In this document: positions 35,719 through 44,619 of the stretch, piece by piece | How the letters are laid out: each line of letters starts with the position of its first letter | Position numbering within the stretch: the stretch's first letter is position 1 | Assembly: GCA_964470965.1 (NCBI GenBank) | Contig: CAYYIS010000019.1 | Location: 15,826 to 79,825 of the forward strand | Direction of reading: 5' to 3' | DNA from: CAYYIS01 sp964470965 | GTDB taxonomy: Bacteria > JAAXHH01 > JABIQT01 | Length of the DNA stretch: 64,000 bases | Position numbers and translations under genes: made by a program | The notes under the pieces: generated by a model | Seen by the model: the letters and a program-made list of their open reading frames with translations, nothing else | The model's database searches: none | Told to the model about the DNA's origin: nothing

Positions 35719-37536
35719 TTACACCGCTGCGCCTTCACCGCTTCGGATATCCAGTACCGCGAGGAACGCTTCCTGTGGCACCTCCACATTACCTACCTGT
35801 TTCATCCGCCGCTTACCCGCGCGCTGTTTTTCAAGAAGCTTGCGCTTTCGCGTGATATCACCGCCGTAACATTTTGCCGTGACGTTTTTGCGCAGCGCCC
35901 TGACAGTCTCTCGAGCGATCACTTTGGCGCCAATAGCCGCCTGGATGGCCACCTCGAAAAGCTGCCTTGGAATGATCTTACGCAACCGGTTGCACAACTC
36001 CCGGCCCCACTCGTATGCTTTGTCCCGGTGGATAATCATAGACAGCGCATCCACAGGATCTCCGTTCAGAAGGATATCAAGTTTTACCATGGTAGACGGA
36101 CGGTATTCGAGAAATTCGTAGTCTAGCGATGCGTAACCGCGACTGGTGGATTTCAGGCGGTCGTAGAAATCGAAAACAATTTCTGCCAGGGGCAGGTCGT
36201 AATGCAGATCCACCCGCGTGGCGTCCAAATATTCCATGGTTTTGTAAATACCGCGCCGTTCTTTGGTCAGTTTCATGATGTTGCCGATATAATCGGTCGG
36301 CACCACAATCTGCGCGCTGATGTAGGGTTCTTCCACCCTTTCTATGATGCTCTGATCCGGCATGTCAGCCGGGTTGTCGACAGTGACCAGTTCTCCACCT
36401 GTCGTATACACCAGGTATTCCACGCTGGGCAGCGTAGCCAGGATGCTGAGGCCGTATTCCCGTTCCAGTCGTTCCTGTACGATCTCCATGTGGAGCAACC
36501 CCAGGAATCCACATCGAAACCCGAACCCCAGCGCGATAGAGGTTTCCGGCTCATAGATCAGCGCCGCATCGTTGAGCTGATATTTCTCCAACGCGTCTTT
36601 CAGAGGCTCATAATCGTCGCTGGTGGTGGGATACAGGCCGCTGAACACCATCGACTTCACCTCCCGGTAGCCGGGCAGCGGCGCATCGCAGGGCCGTGCA
36701 GCGTCCGTGATGGTATCTCCGGCGGAGGTGTCCGCTACATTTTTGATGTTACCGATTAGGTAGCCTACTTCCCCTTCCGTAAGCACCGGTACCTTGGCTT
36801 TACTCAGGCGAAGCACCCCCACTTCCGAAACTTCGAACTGCCTGCCGTTGGAACACATCTGGATGGTCATGCCGGGGCGTATTTCGCCCTCCACGACACG
36901 GACGTACGGCACGGCTCCCCGGTACTGGTCGTAGATGGAATCGAAGATAAGCGCCCGCAGCGGCGTATCATCTGATTTGGGCGGTGGCGGAATTCGATCG
37001 ATAATCGCCTGGAGCACCTGGTCAATTGCGACACCTTCTTTGGCGCTGATGAGCAGGATTTCCTCCTCTTCAATGCCGAGAATGTCGACGATCTGCTTTA
37101 CGACTACATCCACCTGGGCGCTGGGAAGGTCGATCTTATTGATGACCGGCAGAATTTCCAGATCATTTTCCATGGCCAGGTACAGATTGCTTATGGTCTG
37201 CGCTTCGACGCCCTGAACCGCGTCAATGATCAGCAACGCACCTTCACAGGCCGCAAGGCTTCTGGAGACTTCATAAGAAAAATCCACATGTCCAGGAGTA
37301 TCTATGAGATTTAAAACATACTCGACGCCGTCGGGCGCGAGATATTCCATACGGATAGCGTGAGCTTTTATGGTGATACCCCGCTCCCGCTCCAGGTCCA
37401 TGTCATCGAGCACCTGCGCCCGCATCTGCTGTGGGGACACCGTGCCGGTCAACTCCAGCAATCGGTCTGCCAGCGTAGATTTGCCGTGATCTATGTGTGC
37501 AATAATAGAGAAATTACGAACGTGTTCGTGTGCCAT
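35719..37536 (-). CDS. lepA: elongation factor 4 (LepA GTPase)
   Basis: 605 residues, full length. The GTPase domain has G1 HIDHGKST, the RGITIKA switch, DTPGH and NKIDL; the C-terminus carries the LepA-specific domain ending with basic residues (KRKLLEKQRAGKRRMKQVG). It binds ribosomes and helps assembly or back-translocation. ATG 37536 gives the normal N-terminus (HVRNFSIIAHIDHG); an in-frame GTG at 37545 adds three residues. It heads a cluster with both lepB genes, hemW and ddl. Confidence 0.96.
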   Translation of the reverse strand: MAHEHVRNFSIIAHIDHGKSTLADRLLELTGTVSPQQMRAQVLDDMDLERERGITIKAHAIRMEYLAPDGVEYVLNLIDTPGHVDFSYEVSRSLAACEGALLIIDAVQGVEAQTISNLYLAMENDLEILPVINKIDLPSAQVDVVVKQIVDILGIEEEEILLISAKEGVAIDQVLQAIIDRIPPPPKSDDTPLRALIFDSIYDQYRGAVPYVRVVEGEIRPGMTIQMCSNGRQFEVSEVGVLRLSKAKVPVLTEGEVGYLIGNIKNVADTSAGDTITDAARPCDAPLPGYREVKSMVFSGLYPTTSDDYEPLKDALEKYQLNDAALIYEPETSIALGFGFRCGFLGLLHMEIVQERLEREYGLSILATLPSVEYLVYTTGGELVTVDNPADMPDQSIIERVEEPYISAQIVVPTDYIGNIMKLTKERRGIYKTMEYLDATRVDLHYDLPLAEIVFDFYDRLKSTSRGYASLDYEFLEYRPSTMVKLDILLNGDPVDALSMIIHRDKAYEWGRELCNRLRKIIPRQLFEVAIQAAIGAKVIARETVRALRKNVTAKCYGGDITRKRKLLEKQRAGKRRMKQVGNVEVPQEAFLAVLDIRSGEGAAV

Positions 37537-37594
37537 AGGAACCACGCAATTATAATGTCAAACGCATAGATTTTAACGAATTACAAAGTTCTTA

Positions 37595-37622
37595 AATATA
37601 CTTGCCACACCAGGGCTGTCAA
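37595..37622 (-). promoter_or_regulatory. promoter for the lepA cluster
   Basis: On the minus strand TTGACA and TATATT are separated by 16 bases, about 59 bases before ATG 37536. Confidence 0.6.
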
Positions 37623-37691
37623 TGAATAAAACGAGGTATGGAGGGCGGGTTCCCAGGGATAAAAACGAACCGTCAGAATCGGAAGCGGTCG

Positions 37692-38258
37692 TTAGTTCAC
37701 CAGTTCTTCCGAGTCGGCCGTTTCAAATCCATAGACCATCTTGAGGATCACATGAGCGACACCGATCGCGATGAGGACCGATACTATCGGTGAGAAACGA
37801 TCTATGTCGCCCAGGGGTAGATAGCCTGTGATTGTAGCCCAGGAGCCGTAAAGGCTGGTAGTGATCCGATCCATATAAGGTGAGAGGGTATCAGTACCTG
37901 GCGCTACGATTACCGGCAGTTGTCGCAGATTATGGATCAGAGTGCCCTGATAGACCCATCCAAGGCCGGCAGCCATCACGGCTGTGGCAGCGGCAACAAT
38001 ACGTAATGTCATTGTCTGGACTCCCAGGAAACCGCCTAACGGAATCGGCAGGCGGTCCATCACCTTGACGGTGAAATCATCTGAAGGCCGGACCTCCGGC
38101 GCCTCTTCAATTGCCTGAATCATGGAGCGCAGCAGCGTGGCATCTGTTTGGCAGGCCGGGCACCCGGCCAGATGAGCGTCCACTTGTGACTGCAGATTTT
38201 CAGAAAGGGGTCTTTCGAGCGACTCGTTTAGTAGGGAATGTAAATTTCGGCATTCCAT
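37692..38258 (-). CDS. anti-sigma factor with zinc finger (zf-HC2)
   Basis: 188 residues. A cytosolic anti-sigma zinc-binding segment is seen at the N-terminus (H29-x3-C33-x2-C36, HLAGCPAC), followed by membrane segments at about 82-102 and 155-175. Such proteins hold their cognate ECF sigma factor inactive until an envelope signal. The gene begins 14 bases after the sigma factor gene, so it is co-transcribed with it. Confidence 0.85.
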   Translation of the reverse strand: MECRNLHSLLNESLERPLSENLQSQVDAHLAGCPACQTDATLLRSMIQAIEEAPEVRPSDDFTVKVMDRLPIPLGGFLGVQTMTLRIVAAATAVMAAGLGWVYQGTLIHNLRQLPVIVAPGTDTLSPYMDRITTSLYGSWATITGYLPLGDIDRFSPIVSVLIAIGVAHVILKMVYGFETADSEELVN

Positions 38259-38272
38259 AAATGAATTCCTAT

Positions 38273-38854
38273 TTACTTCAAATTCTGTGACAAAAATTCT
38301 GTGACAGCCAATTTTTTCAATGCATCCCGGGCCCGGAACAATTGGGCTTTGACAGTACCGAGAGGCAAATCCAGCGTTTGACTGATCTCTTCGTACGACA
38401 GATCCTGAATGTGGTAGAGCGTCAACACCGCACTGTAGTTGGGCGGTAATGCCGCGATCAATTCCCGCACGCGGTCGTTGAATTCCGTCCGTTCGACAAT
38501 TTGGTCCGGGCGATCCGCTTGGTCGGGGATCTGAAGCGGCGTGCTGCCATCGTCCTCCATTGAATCCTCGATGGAAATCACCTCAAGGCGAGACTGGCGG
38601 GCCTTGGTCAGGCACACGTTCATGGCGATGCGATACAGCCAGGTACTGAACTTGGCATCGCGTCGGAATGTGTCAAGGGCTCTGAACGCCCGTACGAACG
38701 CGTCCTGTGCGGCTTCTTCGGCGTCCTCGCGATTGCCGATTACGCGGAGTGCCATACTGAAGACCGCAGCCTTGTGGCGTTCGATCAGTGAGGCGAATGC
38801 TGGAAGGCTACCTTCCTGGGCCAGATCAACTAGTTCTTCATCGCTCAAATCCAT
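38273..38854 (-). CDS. ECF-family RNA polymerase sigma factor
   Basis: 193 residues. Region 2 has EDAEEAAQDAFVRAF and FSTWLYRIAMNVC; region 4 has LPPNYSAVLTLYHIQDLSYEE with the helix-turn-helix ISQTLDLPLGTVKAQLFRARDAL. A negative-charged linker of about 35 residues separates them. It directs transcription of an envelope-stress-type regulon whose promoters cannot be read here. The partner anti-sigma gene follows directly. A sigma-70-type promoter lies 124 bases upstream. Confidence 0.93.
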   Translation of the reverse strand: MDLSDEELVDLAQEGSLPAFASLIERHKAAVFSMALRVIGNREDAEEAAQDAFVRAFRALDTFRRDAKFSTWLYRIAMNVCLTKARQSRLEVISIEDSMEDDGSTPLQIPDQADRPDQIVERTEFNDRVRELIAALPPNYSAVLTLYHIQDLSYEEISQTLDLPLGTVKAQLFRARDALKKLAVTEFLSQNLK

Positions 38855-38977
38855 GCGCCACTCTCGCCTGCAACGGTCCGGCTTACGCCTCTGCCACTAC
38901 CTATGACTATGGAATGAGTGTTATTGTTTCAAATAATCTCCAGCACAGATACCATAAGCTTTTTCACGCTTCAACTA

Positions 38978-39005
38978 ATTATATCCCCCCAAGCAGGAAA
39001 ATCAA
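38978..39005 (-). promoter_or_regulatory. promoter for the ECF sigma operon
   Basis: On the minus strand TTGATT and a perfect TATAAT are separated by 16 bases; the leader to the sigma gene is about 117 bases. Confidence 0.5.
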
Positions 39006-39134
39006 ATACAATCCATGATTCGTGAAACATTCCAAATACCACGGCAGTCAAAGTGTTAGAACCGGCACAACAGAATTAATCGATCGCGACAGGTTACACG
39101 AATTACAGATATGTCAGATAGAGGAGGAATCAAG

Positions 39135-39527
39135 ATGGGCATTGCCCTTTGGGCTGTCATAGGGTCCATGACCTGCGCCATTATAGGGATCACCGGGTTA
39201 ATAAAATACCTATTGAAACAACAACAGATCAAGCACAAAGAAAAAATGGTCATGATCGAAAAAGGCATATATGTGGAGGCCCGAAGGCAGGAGTCGGGGG
39301 TGCCGTCTTTCGGAATCATCATCCTGGTCGGCATCGGCTTGGCAGTACTGGCAGCGAACCAGCATGCGTTCCTCGGCTTCGCACTACTTTTCATAGGCAT
39401 CGGGTTGATCATTCGTGATCGACTGCTTCGTCATAAAAAACAGACTTCAGGACTGCTGCAGACGGAGCGGCTTTCGACTAAAAACCCGAAACAGCTTGGC
39501 GAAAAACCCGGGGATGAACGTCTGTAA
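39135..39527 (+). CDS. small membrane protein, DUF6249-like
   Basis: 130 residues with one membrane segment at the N-terminus (about 4-27), a basic stretch (KQQQIKHKEKMVMIEKG) and two segments at about 58-95. The KMVMIEKGIY motif is seen in small proteins of unknown role in FCB bacteria. ATG 39135 follows GGAGGA at the correct distance. It precedes a PspC-domain gene by 46 bases and lies divergent from the sigma factor operon, so it may belong to the same envelope-stress response (inference). Confidence 0.78.
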   Translation: MGIALWAVIGSMTCAIIGITGLIKYLLKQQQIKHKEKMVMIEKGIYVEARRQESGVPSFGIIILVGIGLAVLAANQHAFLGFALLFIGIGLIIRDRLLRHKKQTSGLLQTERLSTKNPKQLGEKPGDERL

Positions 39528-39573
39528 ATTGTATCGAATTATAACCAGATCAGTTTCATGTGGAGGAATTAAA

Positions 39574-40239
39574 ATGGCCGATAAAAAAATCTACAGATCC
39601 GTTTCGGACAAATGGCTCGGCGGCGTGTGCGGCGGCATGGGCATTTATTTCCAAGTAGATCCCACAGTCATAAGAATCGTGTGGATAATTGTTGCGATGG
39701 CCTCTTTGCCCACTGGGCCCATAGTAGCCGGCCTGGCGTATCTCGTCAGTATTTGCGTCATTCCCCGTAACCCTGACGAAGTATCTTTGATGGATACACA
39801 GGAAGTTTCAGTAGATAAGCCGCAACATGATATCCAGAGTAACAGTCTGGTATGGGGCTTCGTGCTGGTTATTCTCGCGCTGGTGGTGCTGTCCTATTCG
39901 GATGTAAATCCATTGCGGCACTGGAACTTTTCTCTCAGCCTGGTACCTATCGTCCTAGTTGCGGCGGGTGTGTACCTCATGTTTAAATACCGTCCGGACA
40001 TGGTAAATAAAATCAGGGACATCTCCGACCAAACCAGACTATATCGGCTGGACGATGACAAAAAAGTTTTCGGCGTGTGCGGTGGGCTGGCGGATTCCTT
40101 TCGTATAGACCCCACACTCGTAAGACTCGGCTGGGCCCTCGTTACCATGCTGGGCGGCTTCATACCGGGGATTGTGGTATATCTGATCATGGCGTTTATT
40201 TTACCGGCGGGACGGCCAGACAAGCCACAGGAAGTCTGA
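39574..40239 (+). CDS. protein with two PspC domains
   Basis: 221 residues. Two PspC domains, at about 5-65 (IYRSVSDKWLGGVCGGMGIYF) and 155-215 (LYRLDDDKKVFGVCGGLADSF), flank two central membrane segments. PspC proteins sense envelope stress or support the Psp response. ATG 39574 has GGAGG upstream. It follows the DUF6249-like gene and probably shares its transcript. No pspA or pspF is in the window. Confidence 0.9.
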   Translation: MADKKIYRSVSDKWLGGVCGGMGIYFQVDPTVIRIVWIIVAMASLPTGPIVAGLAYLVSICVIPRNPDEVSLMDTQEVSVDKPQHDIQSNSLVWGFVLVILALVVLSYSDVNPLRHWNFSLSLVPIVLVAAGVYLMFKYRPDMVNKIRDISDQTRLYRLDDDKKVFGVCGGLADSFRIDPTLVRLGWALVTMLGGFIPGIVVYLIMAFILPAGRPDKPQEV

Positions 40240-40506
40240 GCCATTGCCAGCAAAACGTGATGCAATAGCGACGGCGGTATTGAAAACAGGTTCGTCAGGA
40301 ACTGTCTGAGATGGGTACATCAAGCGTACCGGCTCCATTTCAATCACTGTAAGAAATTTCGAACTGATTCTTCTGAAATTTGATCACGAACGGTCAGCCA
40401 TTCCGGACATTGCGGGGGCCCTGTTAGCTTGGCCAGCAGCAGGGCACACATGACGCCGACTTGTGCCGTGATGAAAAGAACTTCAACAATAGGGTGTTTT
40501 TCTTTG

Positions 40507-40665
40507 ATGAAATGGTTTGATTCGTTACACAAATCAACGAGAGTGTTTCTGACCATGGGTATAATTTTTGCCGTCACGGGCTTCGGGTACGACGACTATG
40601 AATTGAAATTGTTTGCCGTCATATTCCTCCTGAGTGGTTTAGCTTCTCTTGTCGCCCGTCGCTAA
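40507..40665 (+). CDS. small two-segment membrane protein
   Basis: About 52 residues: a short basic N-terminus (MKWFDSLHKSTR), then two hydrophobic stretches around GFGYDDYELK, ending LVARR. The ribosome site is weak. The opposite strand carries an open frame too, but the plus-strand protein looks more natural. Function unknown. Confidence 0.42.
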   Translation: MKWFDSLHKSTRVFLTMGIIFAVTGFGYDDYELKLFAVIFLLSGLASLVARR

Positions 40666-40790
40666 TAGGAGTTTGAAATGGCCAACGAATTTCACAGAGG
40701 AACATAAGAAGGAACGTATCAATTTACATAACAATAACCCGAAAACATGGCCGAGCCGATGGAATTAAGCACATTGTGAGGAGTGAATCC

Positions 40791-41249
40791 ATGAAGACTT
40801 GCCCTGGATGCGGTACCCCGAAAGGAAATGGAGAAGCGCGTTGCGAGGTTTGTGGTGCTGTCCTGACCTCGGAGGACATTGCCCCGGGGAATACCGAACC
40901 GACCGATGCCGCCGAAGTAACGGCCATAGGAACCGGCCCGTATCTGGTGGTGGTGAGCACCGGTGACAAGATCCCACTGACCAAACCGGAGATTGTCATC
41001 GGCCGTGAGGATCCCGTCAGGAATATCTCTCCGGACATCGACACCACACCGATTGGTGGACTCGAAGGCGGTGTTTCCCGCAGGCACGCCAAACTGACCG
41101 AGTCCAACGGTCAGTACAGCATCGAAGATCTGAGCAGCACCAATTATACGCTGGTCAACAAGGAAAAGCTGCGGCCTGCAACGCCCCGGCAGCTGACGCC
41201 CGGCGACGAGATACACCTGGGCCGTGTGGCTCTCTCTTACAGGCCGTAG
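40791..41249 (+). CDS. FHA-domain protein with N-terminal zinc ribbon
   Basis: 152 residues. The N-terminus has two CxxC pairs (CPGCGTPKGNGEARCEVCG) likely binding zinc. Residues about 55-150 are an FHA domain (IVIGREDP, GVSRRHAKL, YSIEDLSSTNYTLVN), which binds phosphothreonine. No Ser/Thr kinase is nearby, so the phosphoprotein partner is unknown. ATG 40791 is preceded by TGAGGAG; a GTG five codons upstream is possible. Confidence 0.88.
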   Translation: MKTCPGCGTPKGNGEARCEVCGAVLTSEDIAPGNTEPTDAAEVTAIGTGPYLVVVSTGDKIPLTKPEIVIGREDPVRNISPDIDTTPIGGLEGGVSRRHAKLTESNGQYSIEDLSSTNYTLVNKEKLRPATPRQLTPGDEIHLGRVALSYRP

Positions 41250-41612
41250 GAGTTAGCGACGTCCCGGCCTGCAAGGAAGACGTTTATCGGATGACGGCAG
41301 TTGCCTGACCGTGAGCCTTGATCCGGCATCTGCATTCTGGTAGAATTCAATATGGCTACCGCGTTGAAATCCCGCCATGCGGTGCTTACCAATACCCGTA
41401 ATATATATGGAATATCTACCGGACACCTGAAGGAAACCTCAAGCATTGAACCGTAGATGGCATTTGTGGGATGTTTCAAGAAAAAATGTCATGCCTAATG
41501 TGGCCGCACCGAGCGGTTTCCCGGGACGGGCTGCCGTGGCGGCCGTACGGTTTTGGTAGTGATCCGTATTGCATACCCCTCGTAAACTCAATTCCGGAAA
41601 ACGACATTGCCG
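41250..41612. other. intergenic stretch, no gene found
   Basis: No coding frame with a ribosome site and no repeat or hairpin could be supported on either strand. Confidence 0.5.
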
Positions 41613-41641
41613 TTGACAGTAACGCTTGACCAGGTTATATT
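41613..41641 (+). promoter_or_regulatory. consensus promoter of uncertain target
   Basis: TTGACA (41613-41618), 17 bases and TATATT (41636-41641), the same form seen before other genes here. It lies 60 bases before a 46-codon frame and 267 bases before the phosphoesterase gene. Confidence 0.62.
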
Positions 41642-41700
41642 TGCCGATTCTCTGGAGCCAAGGATTCTACCCCGGTACCGTACCATAACCAGGTCGATCG

Positions 41701-41841
41701 ATGAAGATAACAAACTTACGCGTCGCACGTATTGTTCAGGGGGCGAGCGGCGGCATCGCTTGGCTTTCCATATGTCTCGTGTATCGAATCATAATCCCTC
41801 TGTGGCGACAGCTTCGGAACCGGTTCTCACCGTCCCGGTAA
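41701..41841 (+). CDS. possible small basic membrane protein
   Basis: 46 codons opening 60 bases after a consensus promoter. The protein begins MKITNLRVARIVQG, has one hydrophobic segment (GIAWLSICLVYRIIIPLW) and a basic tail (RQLRNRFSPSR). The upstream AGG is a weak ribosome site. It could instead be untranslated leader for the phosphoesterase gene. Confidence 0.32.
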   Translation: MKITNLRVARIVQGASGGIAWLSICLVYRIIIPLWRQLRNRFSPSR

Positions 41842-41907
41842 GAAATACCGGTGTGTTTTCCTGCTGATCCTGACGAATAACCAACGTATGTCCGCCCTTT
41901 TTTGCCT

Positions 41908-42735
41908 ATGCCTTGCCCGCGATTAACAATTGGCCTGTTCGCAGACGCTCACTATGCCCACCTGGTGTACGGCGACCGGTATTGTGAGGACACCCTTGTC
42001 AAGCTCCGAGTGTGCATGGAAACATTCAACATCCGGCAGCCGGACCTGGTCATTAATCTCGGTGATTTGATCGACAAGGCAGATGACAGAGAAACAGAAG
42101 CCGGTTATCTTGCCGCAGCTCGCCAGGTGTATGAATCGTTTGAAGGAGAGCGCCATTACGTCCTGGGTAATCACGACGTGGCCACATTCACCAAGGCGGA
42201 ATATATTGCTGCCTGCGGAACGGAATATCCGGCCCCGTATTATGCCTTCGAAAGCCATGGTGTCCATTGTGTGATCCTGGACAGCAACTGTCACGAAGAC
42301 GGGACTGACTTTAACGCCGGCATGTTCGACTGGAACGATGCCTGGATTTCAGAGGCACAGTTGTCCTGGCTTCGCGACGACCTGAGTCGTGCCGGCGACA
42401 AACCGGTGCTGGTGTTTAGCCATGGCAACCTGGACCACCGGCTCTGGGAGGGCAGACTTGATCCCCATGTGGTTAAAAATTCGGAACAGGTGCGTTCAAT
42501 CCTGGAAGAGGCAGGTACGGTGCGGGCGGTTATACAAGCGCATTACCACCCCGGATTGTTCACCAAAATAAACGGTATTGCTTACATAGGTCTGCGTGCT
42601 ATGGTCGTAGGTGCCGGGATAGCCCAAAATGCTTATTCTCTGTTAACGCTGTGTGACGACAATACCATGGTACTTGAAGGGTTCGATCAGCAGCCGTCCA
42701 TAGAGATCTCTCCTGATGGGACTAAAATATTTTGA
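41908..42735 (+). CDS. metallophosphoesterase (calcineurin-like)
   Basis: 275 residues. The two-metal site is visible: DAH near the N-terminus, NLGDLID, YVLGNHD, and late histidines in FSHGNL and QAHYHPG. The last is normally GHxH in this family, so the changed first residue is worth noting. Such enzymes hydrolyse phosphomonoesters or phosphodiesters, sometimes ADP-ribose or CDP-alcohols. No signal peptide. ATG 41908 is preferred to a TTG two codons upstream. Its TGA overlaps the TTG start of surE. Confidence 0.87.
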   Translation: MPCPRLTIGLFADAHYAHLVYGDRYCEDTLVKLRVCMETFNIRQPDLVINLGDLIDKADDRETEAGYLAAARQVYESFEGERHYVLGNHDVATFTKAEYIAACGTEYPAPYYAFESHGVHCVILDSNCHEDGTDFNAGMFDWNDAWISEAQLSWLRDDLSRAGDKPVLVFSHGNLDHRLWEGRLDPHVVKNSEQVRSILEEAGTVRAVIQAHYHPGLFTKINGIAYIGLRAMVVGAGIAQNAYSLLTLCDDNTMVLEGFDQQPSIEISPDGTKIF

Positions 42736-43433
42736 AGTTTCTGTTGACCAATGATGACGGTTACGATGCCCCCGGTCTTTCCGCGCTGATTTGCTTAAGC
42801 GAAACGCTGGGCGCAACCGTAGTCGCAGCACCAGACACTTCCCGGTCCGGCATAGGCCATCAGGTGACCGCCTATGACCCCATACGGGTAGACGAGGAAG
42901 CGGAAAATCGGTACCGGGTTTACGGCACACCGGCCGATTGCTCCCGTCTGGGCCTGACTCATTTTGCACCGGATGCGGACTGGGTAATCGCCGGCTTCAA
43001 TAACGGGGGCAATCTGGGTGCGGATGTCTACATCTCCGGAACGGTAGCCGCCGCCAGAGAAGCGGCACTCCTGGGCTACCGGGCCATGGCCTTCTCTCAC
43101 TATGTCGGCAGGGATCGGTCGGTGGACTGGGTGCTCGCGAAACATCGTATGATGCCGATCCTGGAGATGCTCCTGTCCCGCGATCTACTCCCAAACCATT
43201 TCTGGAATATCAACTTCCCCGACCCGATTCACAAACTTCCCACCCTGGAACACACCTTCTGCGACGTAGATTCCGGACCTCTCTCCGTGGACTTTGACCA
43301 TATTGGCACGCATTATGTTTTTAAGGGCAACTATCACGAGCGACCCCGCCAGCAGGGCCGTGACGTGGATGTCTGCTTCGGAGGCAAAGTCGCCATATCC
43401 ATGATTCCCCTCGATATTACACAACGTCAATAA
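42732..43433 (+). CDS. surE: SurE-type 5'-nucleotidase
   Basis: 233 residues. The N-terminal LLTNDDG holds the metal-binding Asp pair, followed by SRSGIGHQVT and GFNNGGNLGADVYISGTVAAAREA, the latter close to the SGxNxGxN signature (the usual Ser is Ala-Gly here). SurE dephosphorylates nucleoside monophosphates and some polyphosphates in the cytosol. It starts with TTG 42732 overlapping the phosphoesterase stop (TTGA), so two phosphatases are translationally coupled. Confidence 0.88.
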   Translation: MKFLLTNDDGYDAPGLSALICLSETLGATVVAAPDTSRSGIGHQVTAYDPIRVDEEAENRYRVYGTPADCSRLGLTHFAPDADWVIAGFNNGGNLGADVYISGTVAAAREAALLGYRAMAFSHYVGRDRSVDWVLAKHRMMPILEMLLSRDLLPNHFWNINFPDPIHKLPTLEHTFCDVDSGPLSVDFDHIGTHYVFKGNYHERPRQQGRDVDVCFGGKVAISMIPLDITQRQ

Positions 43434-43450
43434 AATTCCCTTCTGCAGGG

Positions 43451-43479
43451 TTGTGTCTGGCTCCTGATTTCCATATATT
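43451..43479 (+). promoter_or_regulatory. promoter before the Ldh_2 dehydrogenase gene
   Basis: TTGTGT, 17 bases and TATATT (43474-43479), about 60 bases before ATG 43539. The -10 matches the local consensus; the -35 is weak, as expected for a regulated promoter. Confidence 0.48.
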
Positions 43480-43490
43480 GGTTAACCAAT
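43477..43490. promoter_or_regulatory. 14-base palindrome overlapping the -10, candidate operator
   Basis: ATTGGTTAACCAAT is a perfect palindrome covering the end of the -10 and the expected transcription start. Its TGGT-ACCA arms resemble GntR/FadR-type half sites. A repressor bound here would block polymerase. Confidence 0.5.
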
Positions 43491-43538
43491 TTCAGTATTC
43501 AGTTGTCCAAATTTCGTTAATGTTGCTAAGGAGTACTC

Positions 43539-44579
43539 ATGGCTGTCGTCCCGTTTGACGTTCTGCGTGAATTAAGTTTCGACATCTTCAAAGCCACCGG
43601 CATTCCGGGAGACGATGCCCAGATTCTAGCGGACCACCTGGCCACAAGCAATCTGGTAGGTCACGACTCCCATGGAGTCTGGTTCATGCCGCGCTATGTG
43701 CCGGCCCTGCGGAAAAACTACCGGCGGTGGGAAGATCATGAAATCCTTCGGGATGCGCCCTCGTTCGTGCAGATCGACGGAAAAGGGGCTAACGGCATCG
43801 TGGCCGTGACGAAGGCATTGGATCTAGCCATGGACAAAGCGAGAAATGCTGCGTTCGGAATGGTGGGACTGAAGAATGTGTCACACATCGGGCGGCTGGG
43901 TGATTTTCCGCCGCGCATGGCAGATCAAGGTATGATCGGCATGGTATGGATGAACGGCGGCGGCGAGTTCCTGTCTCCTTACGGCAGTGCGGATCGGCGT
44001 CTGCGTCCGGAACCGATCGCGTTCGCGGTCCCACGTAGGAATGGTCCGGCGTATATGCTCGATATGACACTCAGTGTGGTGGCCGGTGGTAAGATAGAGC
44101 AGAAAATAGTTCGCGGCGATCCGATCCCCGATGGATGGCTTGTGGATCAGGAAGGCAGATATGTCAATGACGGGAAACGCTATCACAATGAGCCGGAGAA
44201 CGTCGGGGTGCTACCTCTGGGTGGCATGCAGTTTGGCCATAAGGGACATGGACTCGCCATGATGATCGAGATGATCGTCGGCCCACTGGCGCTGGCAGGT
44301 TGTACCGGGGCACAGGGTGGTGGCGGCATCATGATACTGGCCATCGACATCAGCCAATTCACGGATCTGGAAGCGTATAAGGACGAGGTGGAAGCCCATG
44401 CGAATTATGTGAGATCCGCCCGGCCGGTACCCGGTTTTTCTAAGGTTTATGCTCCCGGCGACATCGAGGAAGAGCACCGAAAAGAACGCTTGCGAGACGG
44501 TATCTTAATCCCGGATTCGACCTGGGAAGAAATCGCTCAGACCGCCGGTGAGTTGGGTGTGGAAATACCTGAGATATAA
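43539..44579 (+). CDS. malate/L-lactate dehydrogenase family (Ldh_2)
   Basis: 346 residues of the NAD(P)-dependent Ldh_2/YbiC fold, unlike Rossmann malate dehydrogenases. Typical segments: NLVGHDSHGVW with the catalytic His, GMVGLKNVSHIGRLG, MLDMTLSVVAGGKIE and GGMQFGHKGHGLAMM. Members oxidise 2-hydroxy acids such as malate, ureidoglycolate or sulpholactate. It appears regulated by a palindromic operator and is followed by a PhyH gene 40 bases later, so a shared hydroxy-acid pathway is likely. A GGAG site precedes ATG 43539. Confidence 0.87.
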   Translation: MAVVPFDVLRELSFDIFKATGIPGDDAQILADHLATSNLVGHDSHGVWFMPRYVPALRKNYRRWEDHEILRDAPSFVQIDGKGANGIVAVTKALDLAMDKARNAAFGMVGLKNVSHIGRLGDFPPRMADQGMIGMVWMNGGGEFLSPYGSADRRLRPEPIAFAVPRRNGPAYMLDMTLSVVAGGKIEQKIVRGDPIPDGWLVDQEGRYVNDGKRYHNEPENVGVLPLGGMQFGHKGHGLAMMIEMIVGPLALAGCTGAQGGGGIMILAIDISQFTDLEAYKDEVEAHANYVRSARPVPGFSKVYAPGDIEEEHRKERLRDGILIPDSTWEEIAQTAGELGVEIPEI

Positions 44580-44619
44580 ATATCGCAAAGATGGAAACTG
44601 TCCTTACTGGGAGGAGAAC

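Noticed and set aside
40344..40577. 77-codon frame opposite the small membrane protein
   Set aside because: No ribosome site; the plus-strand frame gives a better membrane-protein pattern.
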